Numbered from the stretch's first letter, positions 8,663 through 18,097 are shown. The stretch is DNA of 64,000 bases from Acinetobacter sp. ANC 4169 (GCF_002135355.1 NZ_NEGE01000002.1:206426-270425); one strand, 5' to 3'. Numbers and translations are program-made. The notes: generated by a model from the sequence alone, not told the origin.

Positions 8663-9580
8663 ATGAATAGTATGCATAATAAAGCCGTGATTGATATGGC
8701 TGTTTTTCATCGCATAGACATCAACTTATATCCCTTATTTATTGCTGTTTATGAACAAAAAAGCATTTCCAAGGCTGCGCAGATTTTGTGTATTAGCCAA
8801 TCTGCTGCCAGCCATGCCCTACAGCGTTTAAGACAGCATTTGCAAGATGACTTGTTTGCACGTGCCGGCAGTAAAATGTTGCCTACACCTTTTGCCGAGC
8901 AAATTTATCCTGTCGTTAAAAATGCACTGGTTGCCATTCAAAATATATCTATACAAAAGCAAAGTTTTGATCCCAGCATGGTGCAAAGCCTAAAAATTGC
9001 GGTACATGATGAAATTGAACCGATGATTTTTCCCAAACTGGTTCAGCACTTCCAAAGACTGGATCTGGATATTCAATTTTTCAGTAGCAAACTCGACCGT
9101 AAAAGCATCGTGACGGACCTTGCTACCCAGCAAATAGATTTTGTCATTGATCTGGAGCAAAATTTTGGTGAAAAAATTCAATTCCAAAAACTCGTGCAAG
9201 ACCATTTTGTGGTTTGTACACAGCAGCAAAATATGAATGAACAAATTTATCTCGCCTCATCGCATATTGGCGTTTCATCACGGCGTACTGGTGTTTTAGT
9301 TGAAGATATTTATTTAAACCGCCAACAACTGTCACGACAGATTTCTTTACGCTGCCAGCACTATTCAACTGCTTTACAGATTTTGCTGCAAAATCCAAAA
9401 TCGGTTTTAACCATTCCTCAAAATTTGCTGACCCATTTGCAAGTTTCTCCAGCATTAAATATTTTTCCGGTGCCTGTAGACTTGCCGCTTATTTATTTGG
9501 GGATGTATTGGCATAAAGATTTGAAAGAAAATTCACGGCATCATTTTTTGCGAAGCGAAATTTCTAAAATTTTTGCTTAG
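8663..9580 (+). CDS. LysR family transcriptional regulator
   Basis: 305 residues. The N-terminal helix-turn-helix reads LFIAVYEQKSISKAAQILCISQSAASHALQRLRQHLQDDLFAR, a typical LysR DNA-binding domain, followed by a substrate-binding domain. In-frame ATGs at 8672 and 8696 are alternative starts. It is transcribed away from the acyl-CoA dehydrogenase operon with 93 bp between the starts, the normal geometry for a LysR activator and its target. It probably controls the operon in response to a pathway acid or CoA ester. Confidence 0.85.
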   Translation: MNSMHNKAVIDMAVFHRIDINLYPLFIAVYEQKSISKAAQILCISQSAASHALQRLRQHLQDDLFARAGSKMLPTPFAEQIYPVVKNALVAIQNISIQKQSFDPSMVQSLKIAVHDEIEPMIFPKLVQHFQRLDLDIQFFSSKLDRKSIVTDLATQQIDFVIDLEQNFGEKIQFQKLVQDHFVVCTQQQNMNEQIYLASSHIGVSSRRTGVLVEDIYLNRQQLSRQISLRCQHYSTALQILLQNPKSVLTIPQNLLTHLQVSPALNIFPVPVDLPLIYLGMYWHKDLKENSRHHFLRSEISKIFA

Positions 9581-9761
9581 GCTATTTGAACGTAAAATCA
9601 ATATATGTCATTTCTAAAAAAGGGTCTTGTTATAGCTTAGCTTCCACATAAGAAAGACATAGAATTTACTTAGGCTATTTATATTATCTTTGGGATGGAA
9701 AATTGATCTATGTTAATTGTGATTCAAATATAAGCTATTGCCGAATAAATAAACGAAATGC

Positions 9762-9824
9762 TGAATTGGCAAGGGATTGAGTGCTATTTGGTTATTTATT
9801 CAGCCCTTAATTCATGCCAATTCA
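9762..9824. repeat. spaced inverted repeat / possible long hairpin
   Basis: TGAATTGGCA at 9762-9771 is repeated exactly inverted at 9815-9824. Inside it, AAGGG near 9771 can pair with CCCTT near 9804, so the RNA could form an extended hairpin. It lies in the 285-bp gap between the lysR gene and the thermonuclease gene, in which I see no gene. Confidence 0.35.
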
Positions 9825-9865
9825 CTTAAACTTGACCTCCATATTTTTCTCATTTTTATAGATGA

Positions 9866-10462
9866 ATGGGCGCTGAAATTTCCGGCTCATTTATCCAAAA
9901 TTTTTCTATGTTGGCAAATCTCTCCCCTTTCTGGCTCATTGTATTGGGCATGCTGTTGTGTGCGGTTTCATTTTTTATTTTCCGAAAAATTAACCTGTAT
10001 TTGACCCAACTCTTTAAACCCTTCAAAAAAGGAAAAAAATACTGGTGTAAAGTCATTGCCGTCAGTGATGGCGATACCCTCACCTGCACACGTTTTAACT
10101 TACGGCGTTCAGAAACCAAACTGCGCTTTGCCTATGTCGATGCCCCAGAATCGACACAAACTTATGGCAAGGAATCACAGCGTCTGGTGAAAAAAATGGT
10201 CTATTACAAATTGGTCCGTGTCGAGATTACCGATGTCGATCGCTATGGCCGCTGCGTTGGGGTGATTTATCGTTTTAGACGCAATATCAATCAGGAGCTG
10301 GTCAAACGCGGCGCAGCCTGGGTATACGAGGAATATATTAAAAATCCGACTCAAAAACAAAAATGGCTGGCGCTACAAAACCAGGCCAAAAAGCAGAAAA
10401 AAGGCTTATGGAAAAATGCACATCCGGTACGTCCCAGCGTTTATCGTAAGCAAAATAAATAG
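9866..10462 (+). CDS. membrane-anchored thermonuclease (SNase) family protein
   Basis: 198 residues: a short leader, one membrane segment (about residues 20-42), then a staphylococcal-nuclease domain. SNase landmarks are VIAVSDGDTLTC (Asp ligand), RFAYVDAPES (Arg and Asp of the active site), GKESQ (catalytic Glu) and VDRYGRCVGVIY (second catalytic Arg). The domain degrades DNA or RNA with calcium; the anchor places it at the inner membrane, probably facing the periplasm. A later ATG at 9908 is an alternative start. It stands alone, convergent with the oxidase operon. Confidence 0.8.
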   Translation: MGAEISGSFIQNFSMLANLSPFWLIVLGMLLCAVSFFIFRKINLYLTQLFKPFKKGKKYWCKVIAVSDGDTLTCTRFNLRRSETKLRFAYVDAPESTQTYGKESQRLVKKMVYYKLVRVEITDVDRYGRCVGVIYRFRRNINQELVKRGAAWVYEEYIKNPTQKQKWLALQNQAKKQKKGLWKNAHPVRPSVYRKQNK

Positions 10463-10552
10463 CATTCAAGTATAGAAAAACGCTCGAGGTTAAATTCGAC
10501 GTTAAAAATGGATTTGAATGGGTATCATCACATCAAATTTTCTCTATAAAAC

Positions 10553-10581
10553 AAAGTGGCCTGTTTAAAGCTGGCCACTTT
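10553..10581 (-). terminator. terminator of the cio operon
   Basis: The stem AAAGTGGCC/GGCCACTTT encloses an 11-base loop, followed on the minus strand by a T-rich tract. It lies 19 bp beyond the DUF2474 stop codon and may also stop the convergent nuclease transcript. Confidence 0.7.
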
Positions 10582-10599
10582 AATAGCTTTTTTAGAGAG

Positions 10600-10713
10600 T
10601 TAAAGATAATAAGCCAATTGAACCAGCAACCGGAATGCTCCGGCAATGAGGGCCAAAGCAAAAAATCCACCCAGCCACAACACAATAAACCACTGCGTCT
10701 GTGAAAGTTTCAT
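10600..10713 (-). CDS. DUF2474-type small subunit of the bd oxidase
   Basis: A 37-codon frame starting ATG at 10713, 9 bp after the CioB stop and on the same strand, with a gggag ribosome binding site upstream. The product is MKLSQTQWFIVLWLGG followed by a single membrane helix and ends QLAYYL. The short N-terminus, Trp-rich entry to the helix and position directly behind cioAB match the DUF2474 family, analogous to CydX in E. coli. CydX-like peptides stabilise the haem site of the oxidase. It is easily missed because of its length. Confidence 0.8.
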   Translation of the reverse strand: MKLSQTQWFIVLWLGGFFALALIAGAFRLLVQLAYYL

Positions 10714-10722
10714 ATTTACTCC

Positions 10723-11727
10723 CTAATGATAGCCTTTATCACCAATGCGTACTTTGTCGCGGAAGACCCAGTAAGACAACCCTGTATAAATAATAATGAT
10801 TGGAATCAACAGCAATGCACCAATCAGGGTAAATAACTGGCTACTTTGAGGTGCTGCTGCCTCCCAAATCGTGACTGAACGTGGAATGATATAAGGCCAT
10901 AAACTGATCAGGAATCCGGTATAAGCTAGGAAAACTAGGGCCAAAGTATAAACAAATGGACTGAGTTCCTTACGTTGCTTGCAGGCACGTAACGCGAGGT
11001 AAGTAAATACTAAAACCAGAATTGGTACTGGACTGAAATAGGTAAGCTGAGGCTGACTAAACCAGCGTTCGGCAATTGCAGGATGAGCCAAAGGCGTATA
11101 AATACTGACACAACCGAAAATGATGAATAAGGCAATAATCAGCTTCGGCATGAGTTGAAACATTCGATTTTGCAAGTCTGCATCTGTTTTAAAAATGAGC
11201 CAGCCACAGCCCAAAGTAGCATACAGCACCACCACTCCCACCCCGGTAAAAACCGAAAATGGCGTGAGCCAATCTAAACCGCCTCCAGTGTATATCCCAT
11301 TGGTGGTTTTAATGCCTTGAATATAGGCTCCCAGAATGATGCCCTGGAAAAATCCGGTCAGTATAGAACCTCCAATAAAGGCCATATCCCAAAGATGGCG
11401 GTTACGTCTGGATTTAAAACGAAATTCGAAAGCCACTCCTCGGAAAATGAGGGCAACAACCATCAAAATGATAGGCAGATATAGCGCAGAAAGTACCGTC
11501 GAATACACCAAAGGAAAAGCGGCAAATAGGCCTGCCCCGCCCAACACCATCCAGGTTTCATTGCCATCCCATACTGGAGCCACGGTATTCATCATCACGT
11601 CACGTTCTTGTTGCGCTTTAAAGAAAGGAAACAAGATGCCGATACCTAAGTCAAAGCCATCCAGTACCACATAAATCAGCACACCAACCGCAATAATTAC
11701 AATCCAGATAAAAGATAAATCAATCAT
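10723..11727 (-). CDS. cioB: bd-type (cyanide-insensitive) ubiquinol oxidase subunit II
   Basis: 334 residues, eight to nine membrane helices, typical CydB/CioB with the N-terminal YVVLDGFDLGIGILFPF and DGNETWMVLGGAGLFAAFP motifs. It forms the oxidase with CioA in the inner membrane and reduces oxygen to water with quinol. The start overlaps the CioA stop by 4 bases (translational coupling), and the DUF2474 peptide follows. The symbol is chosen because CioA is of the short Q-loop type; cydB is the general name. Confidence 0.88.
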   Translation of the reverse strand: MIDLSFIWIVIIAVGVLIYVVLDGFDLGIGILFPFFKAQQERDVMMNTVAPVWDGNETWMVLGGAGLFAAFPLVYSTVLSALYLPIILMVVALIFRGVAFEFRFKSRRNRHLWDMAFIGGSILTGFFQGIILGAYIQGIKTTNGIYTGGGLDWLTPFSVFTGVGVVVLYATLGCGWLIFKTDADLQNRMFQLMPKLIIALFIIFGCVSIYTPLAHPAIAERWFSQPQLTYFSPVPILVLVFTYLALRACKQRKELSPFVYTLALVFLAYTGFLISLWPYIIPRSVTIWEAAAPQSSQLFTLIGALLLIPIIIIYTGLSYWVFRDKVRIGDKGYH

Positions 11728-13163
11728 TTGTCATTCTCCTGGTTGTTATCTAAAGGCTGACCATCCAGCTCTTCATCGGTACTGCCTAATGGACGATGTG
11801 AAGCTTGAATAACCTTCTCTTCACTATGCGGCATGTAATGAACAAATTCCGGGCCTTTATGCATGATTCGGAGCATGTAATAGATGCCAACCCCGAACAC
11901 TACGCAATACACCAGTACAAAAATAATCAGGGTTAATCCAACCTGTTCTGCCGACACCGGGGACAGTGCATCTTTAGTTCTTAATACCCCATACACGACC
12001 CAAGGCTGACGTCCAACCTCTGTAGTAAACCAGCCAGCCAACATGGCGATAAAACCCGAAGGTCCCATCATCAAGGCAAAACGGTGAAATCCTGAACTTT
12101 CATAAAGACGGCCAGTTTTTCTGAGCCATAAGCCGACTAGGGCCAATAGCAGCATCAACACGCCCAGGCCCACCATGACCCGGAAACTCCAAAAAATAAT
12201 GGTTGAGTTTGGACGGTCTTCTGGCGCAAATTCTTTCAGGCCAGGCACTTTACCGTTCATGGAATGAGTCAGAATCAGACTACCGGCATTGGGTATGGCC
12301 AATCCATAGCGAGTCTGCTCTGCCTGCATATCCGGAATACCAAACAAATACAGCGGCATGCCTTCATTGTGATTAGTTTCCCAGTGGCCTTCTATTGCGG
12401 CAATTTTTGCTGGTTGATGCTTTAAGGTATTGATACCATGCAGATCGCCAATCAGAACCTGCAAAGGGGTAAGTACCAATATCATCCATAAGGCCATGGA
12501 AAAAGACGTTTTGACCATGGCATCACGGCGCCCTTTCAATAAATGCCACGCTGCTGTACTTGCCACCAGCAAGGCTGACACCAGAAATGCAGCCATTGCC
12601 ATATGCGCCAAGCGATACGGGAAAGAAGGATTGAACACAATGGCTAGCCAGTCCTGCGGAACGATAATGCCATTTTCAATACTGAAACCTTGTGGAGTTT
12701 GCATCCAGCTGTTGGATGAGAGAATCCAGAACATGGAAATACAGGTTCCGAGGGCCACCATGACCGTAGCAAAGAAATGTGCCCGAGGACCAACACGCCC
12801 CCAGCCAAACAGCATAATGCCCAGGAATCCGGCTTCCAGGAAGAATGCACTCAGTACCTCATAGGCTAGAAGTGGCCCGGTTACACTACCGGAGATGCGT
12901 GAAAATTCACTCCAGTTGGTTCCGAACTGGTAGCTCATGACCACACCGGAAACCACGCCCATACCAAAGGCAATGGCAAATATTTTGACCCAAAACTTGA
13001 ACAGGTCCTGATAGACCGGATCTTGGGTTCTTAGCCAGCGCCATTCTAAAACCGCCAGAAAGCTTGCCAGGCCAATGGAAATAGCCGGGAAAATAATATG
13101 AAAAGAGACAGTGAACGCAAACTGAATTCGCGCAAGCTCAAGTGCTGTTAATCCTAGATTCAT
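11724..13163 (-). CDS. cioA: bd-type (cyanide-insensitive) ubiquinol oxidase subunit I
   Basis: 479 residues, nine helices. Visible landmarks: ARIQFAFTVSFHIIFP (haem-ligand His), YQFGTNWSEFSR, the quinol loop beginning GDLHGINTLKHQPAKIAAIEG, and GWFTTEVGRQPWVVYGVLRT. The quinol loop is short, as in the cyanide-insensitive CIO subgroup rather than E. coli CydA. It oxidises quinol at low oxygen or under respiratory inhibition without pumping protons. It heads a cioA-cioB-DUF2474 operon. The 283-bp upstream gap is shared with a divergent marR gene; no clear ANR box was found there. Confidence 0.88.
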   Translation of the reverse strand: MNLGLTALELARIQFAFTVSFHIIFPAISIGLASFLAVLEWRWLRTQDPVYQDLFKFWVKIFAIAFGMGVVSGVVMSYQFGTNWSEFSRISGSVTGPLLAYEVLSAFFLEAGFLGIMLFGWGRVGPRAHFFATVMVALGTCISMFWILSSNSWMQTPQGFSIENGIIVPQDWLAIVFNPSFPYRLAHMAMAAFLVSALLVASTAAWHLLKGRRDAMVKTSFSMALWMILVLTPLQVLIGDLHGINTLKHQPAKIAAIEGHWETNHNEGMPLYLFGIPDMQAEQTRYGLAIPNAGSLILTHSMNGKVPGLKEFAPEDRPNSTIIFWSFRVMVGLGVLMLLLALVGLWLRKTGRLYESSGFHRFALMMGPSGFIAMLAGWFTTEVGRQPWVVYGVLRTKDALSPVSAEQVGLTLIIFVLVYCVVFGVGIYYMLRIMHKGPEFVHYMPHSEEKVIQASHRPLGSTDEELDGQPLDNNQENDK

Positions 13164-13420
13164 AACCTCACCTTTTTTAATTTGTTCGGCTGATGATTGA
13201 TCATGCAGATTTTTAGGAAAGTCATTTTGTTGTTTTGAACAGCTTTTAGAATACGCCTAAATTTTAAGCAAAGTATGTTGCTTTAATATTTCCAGCCCAC
13301 TGCAATACCCCGAAATAAAGCCTAACATACTAGCTTTCATTGACCTGTATTTTGATCAGGACTCTTGATCCCGGCCTGATTTGAACTTGAACAATCATAT
13401 AAAGAAGCATAAAATTGCAG

Positions 13421-13446
13421 ATAGTTAGTTACCCTGGTTAACTATT
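13421..13446. promoter_or_regulatory. imperfect palindrome before the second marR gene
   Basis: ATAGTTAGTTACC faces GGTTAACTAT immediately before the ATG at 13447. The arms match except for a 3-base insertion in the left arm. As with the first marR gene in this window, the palindrome abuts the start codon and is a probable autoregulatory operator. Confidence 0.5.
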
Positions 13447-13890
13447 ATGAATTCCTTACTCGGATTTCGTCCCTCACTGCTGCGCTGCGCACGAATGATG
13501 AGTGATGAAATCAATACAATTTTACTTCCCTATCAGCTGAATTATTCCTTATGGCAAATCCTGTTTGTGATTCAGGAAAAGCATGGTTGTACCTCTATAG
13601 AAATGGCAGATTATTTAAATGTGTCTAAGCCATCGATCGCAAAGCGTATACATGTGCTGATGCAAATGGGTGTTTTAAGCCACATCGAAACTGAAGACAA
13701 ACGTCAAAAAAAACTGATGTTAAGTACTCAAGGCATCGCGCTTTTTCAACAGTGTGCTGCCGAAATAGACAACTTTGAAAGTCAGCTAATTCAAAATCTG
13801 GATCAGCAAGATATTCAACGCTCCATCAAGATTCTGCATGCCATCATAAATGATCTTGAAATTAACAAAACAGGTGAACAGCATGAGTGA
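13447..13890 (+). CDS. MarR family transcriptional regulator
   Basis: 147 residues with a MarR winged helix: LLPYQLNYSLWQILFVIQE, the recognition region TSIEMADYLNVSKPSIAKRIHVLMQMGVL, and the wing KRQKKLMLSTQG. It overlaps the following MFS transporter start by 8 bases, so the pair is a co-translated regulator-efflux unit, probably repressed until the regulator binds the exported compound. No ligand can be named from sequence. Confidence 0.85.
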   Translation: MNSLLGFRPSLLRCARMMSDEINTILLPYQLNYSLWQILFVIQEKHGCTSIEMADYLNVSKPSIAKRIHVLMQMGVLSHIETEDKRQKKLMLSTQGIALFQQCAAEIDNFESQLIQNLDQQDIQRSIKILHAIINDLEINKTGEQHE

Positions 13891-15088
13891 TAATGCCCCC
13901 TTATGGACAAGAAATTTTATTCTTGTCAGTTCCATTAACTTTCAGCTGGTACTGACCTTTTATCTTCTTGTGGTGGTCATTGTCGGTTATGCCGTTGCTG
14001 AACTGGGTGCAACGACTGCTCAGGCAGGCCTGGTTTCGGGATTATTTATTGTTGGCACCCTGATTGGCCGTTTGCTGGTAGGTAAGTTTCTGCAACGTTT
14101 TGGCCGTAAAACCACCATGATTGTAGGGTTAATTGGATTTCTGATTTTTTCCGGATTCTATTTCATTCCCCTGAATGTCGCTGCCTTGCTGGGTGTACGT
14201 TTCATGCATGGTTTTATGATGGGCATGGCATCGACCGTATTGGGAACCATCATTGCCCAGATTTTACCGCCAACCCGTCGTGGTGAAGGTATTGGCTACT
14301 ACAGCATGAGCAGTACCTTGGGTACCGCGATTGGTCCATTCCTGGCCATATGGATGATGCTGCATGTCGGTTATAACGCGATTTTTGCCTTATCTACCCT
14401 CATTGCTGTGTGCTGTTTAATTGTGGCGTTGATGATTCAAGTTCCCAACTTGCCACAACATCCCAAAACAGTTGAAACTCAAGTCAGTGTAAAAAAACCA
14501 AGTTTCATTTCCCAGTTTATTGAAATGAAAGCCCTGCCTATTTCAATCATTATGCTATTGGCATCGATTTGCTATTCGGGTGTGCTGTCCTTTATCAATT
14601 TCTACGCCAAAGAAATCGATCTGGTTGAAACCGCTTCTTTCTTCTTTTTGATGTATGCCATTGCCATCTTGATATCACGACCGTTTACTGGCCCGCTAAT
14701 GGATCGTAAAGGTGAAAACATCATTATGTATCCGGCCTTTATCATCATGGCCATTGCCCTGGTTTTATTAAGTCAGGCACACAGTTCATTTATGCTGCTA
14801 CTTTGTGCAGGCTTACTCGGTTTTGGCTATGGCAACATTCAGTCGGTTTGCCAAACCGTGGCAGTGAAAAGTGCCAACATTGAACGGATGGGCTTTGCCA
14901 CCTCAACCTTTTTCATTTTCCTCGATGCAGGCCTAGGTTTTGGTCCTTATTTCATTGGTCAGGCACTCGGCTATATTTCCTATTCACAGCTATATTTTTA
15001 TAGTGCCATGGCGGTATTGGTCTGTATTGTCATCTATTATCTGTTGCATGGACGTACTGCAAGCAAGCGTCAGCAGGCTTCTGCTTAA
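13883..15088 (+). CDS. MFS transporter
   Basis: 401 residues and about twelve membrane helices. Motif A after helix 2 reads GRLLVGKFLQRFGRKTTMIVG, and the equivalent loop in the second half is SRPFTGPLMDRKGENIIM. The ATG at 13883 is chosen because aggtga precedes it and an upstream in-frame start would extend the overlap with marR. Such transporters exchange protons for drugs, sugars or metabolites. The coupled MarR gene favours efflux of a toxic small molecule. Confidence 0.82.
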   Translation: MSDNAPLWTRNFILVSSINFQLVLTFYLLVVVIVGYAVAELGATTAQAGLVSGLFIVGTLIGRLLVGKFLQRFGRKTTMIVGLIGFLIFSGFYFIPLNVAALLGVRFMHGFMMGMASTVLGTIIAQILPPTRRGEGIGYYSMSSTLGTAIGPFLAIWMMLHVGYNAIFALSTLIAVCCLIVALMIQVPNLPQHPKTVETQVSVKKPSFISQFIEMKALPISIIMLLASICYSGVLSFINFYAKEIDLVETASFFFLMYAIAILISRPFTGPLMDRKGENIIMYPAFIIMAIALVLLSQAHSSFMLLLCAGLLGFGYGNIQSVCQTVAVKSANIERMGFATSTFFIFLDAGLGFGPYFIGQALGYISYSQLYFYSAMAVLVCIVIYYLLHGRTASKRQQASA

Positions 15089-15123
15089 AGCTTAAGTATC
15101 ACAATCAATTTAAATCTGTAATT

Positions 15124-15165
15124 AAAACGGCGGTGATACTCTAAGGAGTGAGCCCCGTTTTTTTT
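15124..15165 (+). terminator. intrinsic terminator after the MFS gene
   Basis: AAAACGG pairs with CCGTTTT across an interior in which TACTC faces GAGTG, followed by a run of eight T. It lies 36 bp after the stop codon. The remaining gap to 15323 holds three tandem copies of a short AT-rich unit (ttatcttctaaaaaa-like, about 15204-15247) and no gene. Confidence 0.65.
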
Positions 15166-15323
15166 ATAAAATAGCTGAAAGAAAAATAAGCAATATTCGA
15201 AGATAATCTTCTAAAAAATTATCTTCTAAAAAATTATCTGCTATAAAAAATAAACCACACCCTCCCTAAGCCAGTCATAAAGCACAGCTATGACTGACAT
15301 CAGAAAGAATGCTGATCTAAAAA

Positions 15324-15926
15324 TTATTTAAACACTTTAAAACGGGCTGCATCATCCATATAGCCTTTGTCATTGGCTTCGCCTTCTACCGAACCAAATA
15401 CGAGCTGGGCACGAAGTTTCCAGCTGGCAGGAATATCCCATTCTGCATGAACCTGTTCATCGACAATCGGGTTGTAATGCTGAAGTGAAGCACCCAAGCC
15501 ATCGGTATGTAAGGCCGTCCAAGTGGCAAACTGAGCAATCGCTGTAGAATGTTCCGCCCAAACCGGGAAGTTATCGGCATATGACGGGAACTGCTCTTGC
15601 AAGCCTTTAATGACATCCATATCTTCAAAGAATAAAACCGTACCCACGCCCGCAGCAAAGCTGTCCATTTTGGCACTGGTTTTTGCTGCGCTTTCTTGGT
15701 CTTTTGCATAGGCTTTAAGTTGTTCTTTTACAAAACCCCAAAATTTCTCATGCTGCTCATTAAACAAAATCACTGCACGTGAAGATTGCGAGTTAAAAGA
15801 TGAAGGACTTTGCTTAATGGCATGCTTGATCAAATCAGTTAAATATTCAGGGCTTTGCTCTACATTTTTACCTATGGCATAAATAGTACGGCGTTTATTA
15901 ATTAAATCTAAAAACTGATTCGACAT
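15324..15926 (-). CDS. nitroreductase family protein (FRM2-like)
   Basis: 200 residues from the ATG at 15926, which has AAAGGA about 8 bases upstream; an upstream in-frame start would add 18 unlikely residues. The N-terminus LDLINKRRTIYAIG and SPSSFNSQSSRAVIL are the FMN-binding entry of the compact FRM2/HBN1-like nitroreductase group, and the centre ATWTALHTDGLGASLQHYNP matches too. These cytoplasmic FMN enzymes reduce nitroaromatics or quinones and respond to oxidative or lipid stress. It is a single gene. Confidence 0.8.
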   Translation of the reverse strand: MSNQFLDLINKRRTIYAIGKNVEQSPEYLTDLIKHAIKQSPSSFNSQSSRAVILFNEQHEKFWGFVKEQLKAYAKDQESAAKTSAKMDSFAAGVGTVLFFEDMDVIKGLQEQFPSYADNFPVWAEHSTAIAQFATWTALHTDGLGASLQHYNPIVDEQVHAEWDIPASWKLRAQLVFGSVEGEANDKGYMDDAARFKVFK

Positions 15927-16160
15927 TTGATGAAATCCTTTGATATTTCTTCGGGAAGATTTTAGACAAGCTGCCAACACTGTTAAGTAAATGTGAAATA
16001 TAAACTTTTACAACAATGCAGCTAAAACTTGTAATGAGCCTACCATATGCAATAATAATTACAATTTCTAGTATATTTTATTGATAATTAAATCTTTAAT
16101 TTTTTATATGCAAGGGTTTAGTTCACCCAAAGCGGTTCTAGGATATTCAATATTAATAAA

Positions 16161-16188
16161 AAAATCCCCCAACATTTGGAGGATTTTT
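16161..16188 (-). terminator. hairpin terminator
   Basis: AAAATCC/GGATTTT with inner CCAA/TTGG and a bulged A forms a stable hairpin. It is 18 bp downstream of the minus-strand gene at 16207 and has A and T runs on both flanks. Confidence 0.65.
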
Positions 16189-16206
16189 ACTATATTTCAG
16201 CAAGTT

Positions 16207-16698
16207 TTAGAATTTAGCATTCAAAATATTTTGTGCTACTTTATGCTTCCAGAGATCTCGTAAAGTTGGCAAATAGAATTTTTCACCAATTTCGACCAAC
16301 TCAGCATCAATCAACGCATGAACTTCATGCATAAATAGATAATCAAGTTCAACTGTTTTTAATTTTGGATGGCTTTTGGCAAAGGCTTTACGCTTTTGTT
16401 GTGCAGTTTTGACCAATTGATCTGCATAGTTTTTATTTTTAAATTGGGAAATTGCATTTAAACGTAATTCAATCACACCCCAGCCACTCACCAATAATTT
16501 GAACAGTTCAAAATCTTCAGTGGTTGATTCCCAGGTCATTTCATCCAGATTTTCATCATTAGGAAGTACCGGAAGTAGCAGTTCCATCACACTCGGGAAA
16601 ATCTTCTTAAAATTCAAAATAAATTTAACAGGATGCTCACCCGGATAATCCTTGAATTGCACCTTTTTCTGAACATCTGTTAAATAAATATCGAACAT
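16207..16698 (-). CDS. conserved-looking hypothetical cytoplasmic protein
   Basis: 163 residues, not recognised. It has no signal peptide and no membrane segment. It is mostly helical in appearance with many Lys and Glu residues, including a basic stretch KTAQQKRKAFAKSHPKLK in the middle and WKHKVAQNIL near the end. Codon use resembles the neighbours and a taggaaaa ribosome binding site precedes the ATG. It is a stand-alone gene with its own terminator. Confidence 0.7.
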   Translation of the reverse strand: MFDIYLTDVQKKVQFKDYPGEHPVKFILNFKKIFPSVMELLLPVLPNDENLDEMTWESTTEDFELFKLLVSGWGVIELRLNAISQFKNKNYADQLVKTAQQKRKAFAKSHPKLKTVELDYLFMHEVHALIDAELVEIGEKFYLPTLRDLWKHKVAQNILNAKF

Positions 16699-16957
16699 TG
16701 AAAATTTTCCTAGATAGATTACTGTTTTACAAACATTTATTTTTACCTTGCAAAACTAATGCAAAATAAGTGCAAAGCAGTAATAAAAAACGAAATGCAT
16801 TTTAGCAATTATGACAATTTATTCAACGCTAAATTAAGCTTTATAAATCTCACTGATTTGGGACATACGCCATTATTTCAACACATAAATAAAAAAGCTT
16901 AAGACAAAACAATGAAAACTTGGCTCGATTTCTTTACGGGACATACAATCAAAAAGT

Positions 16958-18097
16958 TTAATTAAAGCAAACCCTATTTCGGCCAGCGTTTTTAGCTTTG
17001 TACAAACGTTTATCTGCTATTTCTAAAGCACTAATGAACTGAGATTCTGCATCTATTCGAGCTGCACCAAAACTTACGGTAGTTCTTATATTATTAATAA
17101 AAAGTTGATCTTCAATTTTTTTGCGTAAACGTTCAACTAAAGCTAATGAAGATTTTTCATCTGAACTTTGCAGCAATATAATAAATTCTTCTCCGCCATA
17201 TCTGCCGACAACATCACCTTGCCGAATATTGGATCTGCATATATCCGCAATTGCGCACAAAATTTTATCCCCTACGGTATGTCCCCATGTATCATTTATA
17301 ATCTTGAAATGATCAACATCACACATCACAAGATAAACTTCACTATGCTGCAATTTTTTAAACAAGTCTTCGGTTTTTTCTAAAAAACCATTACGGTTAT
17401 ACAGCTGCGTTAAAGAATCTTTCAATCTTTCTTCGTTAATAATACTAAACCTTTCTTTTACAGCTACAGCTGAAACGACAATTGCAAACCACAGACTGAT
17501 GAGTATATTTACTGCAATCATCATCATCCACCACGTTGTTGTGGCTAAGGTGACCATTTGCACATTTTGAAGGTATACAATGACGATTAAAGTTCTGATA
17601 ACAGCATAAGTAATTAAGAGAAAGTAACTAAAGCATAAAAGCTTTTCTAAGACGTCTGTTCTTTTCAATAAAGCATACACTTTCGGAAGTGCTAACGCTT
17701 CTAAGCATAAAATCGCAATATTAATTGTGACTATGCGTGGCCATAACTGCTCATCGATATACTTGAAATATAAAAGAAAAACCATAGCCGCGATCATAAA
17801 AAGAGAAGCTACAAACATATTTAACCTAGAATTGGCTTTTAACAGCATTCCATGTGTGACTGCCCCAGCTCCGCCTAAATAGAAAAGTGCAAACCATGGC
17901 GCAGTCAGTTTCAATTGTGCATTTGTCATCAATGTCTGTGCAGCTAATGCTACTGATGGCAAAATACAACTCAGCCCCATCCACAATAAATATTTGGGAG
18001 CCTTAAACCATAAATGTGCAACAATAAAAACAGCACCAATGAGCATTAAGCAAATCGGGTAAACTAACAAAAAATATTGGGTATCTGGCTGATTCAC
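16958..18097 (-). CDS. membrane-bound diguanylate cyclase (GGDEF)
   Basis: 379 residues. The N-terminal half (about 1-210) holds seven membrane helices of a 7TM sensor type. The C-terminal half is a GGDEF domain with the active-site GGEEF in GRYGGEEFIILL and an inhibitory-site RQGD five residues before it, so product inhibition is expected. It makes cyclic di-GMP from two GTP. The start is GTG at 18097. It is alone on its strand. The 259 bp upstream of the previous gene are AT-rich and empty. The signal sensed is unknown. Confidence 0.85.
   Translation of the reverse strand: MNQPDTQYFLLVYPICLMLIGAVFIVAHLWFKAPKYLLWMGLSCILPSVALAAQTLMTNAQLKLTAPWFALFYLGGAGAVTHGMLLKANSRLNMFVASLFMIAAMVFLLYFKYIDEQLWPRIVTINIAILCLEALALPKVYALLKRTDVLEKLLCFSYFLLITYAVIRTLIVIVYLQNVQMVTLATTTWWMMMIAVNILISLWFAIVVSAVAVKERFSIINEERLKDSLTQLYNRNGFLEKTEDLFKKLQHSEVYLVMCDVDHFKIINDTWGHTVGDKILCAIADICRSNIRQGDVVGRYGGEEFIILLQSSDEKSSLALVERLRKKIEDQLFINNIRTTVSFGAARIDAESQFISALEIADKRLYKAKNAGRNRVCFN

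Noticed and set aside
12430..12864. Long frame antisense to cioA
   Set aside because: It is a shadow of the real gene: the opposite strand carries unmistakable oxidase motifs.
13164..13446. ANR/FNR box controlling cioA
   Set aside because: Partial matches (TTGAA-N4-AACAA near 13381) fall short of the consensus on both halves.
15204..15247. Short tandem AT-rich repeats as a CRISPR or mobile-element end
   Set aside because: Only about three imperfect copies with no spacers; looks like slippage in an AT-rich gap.
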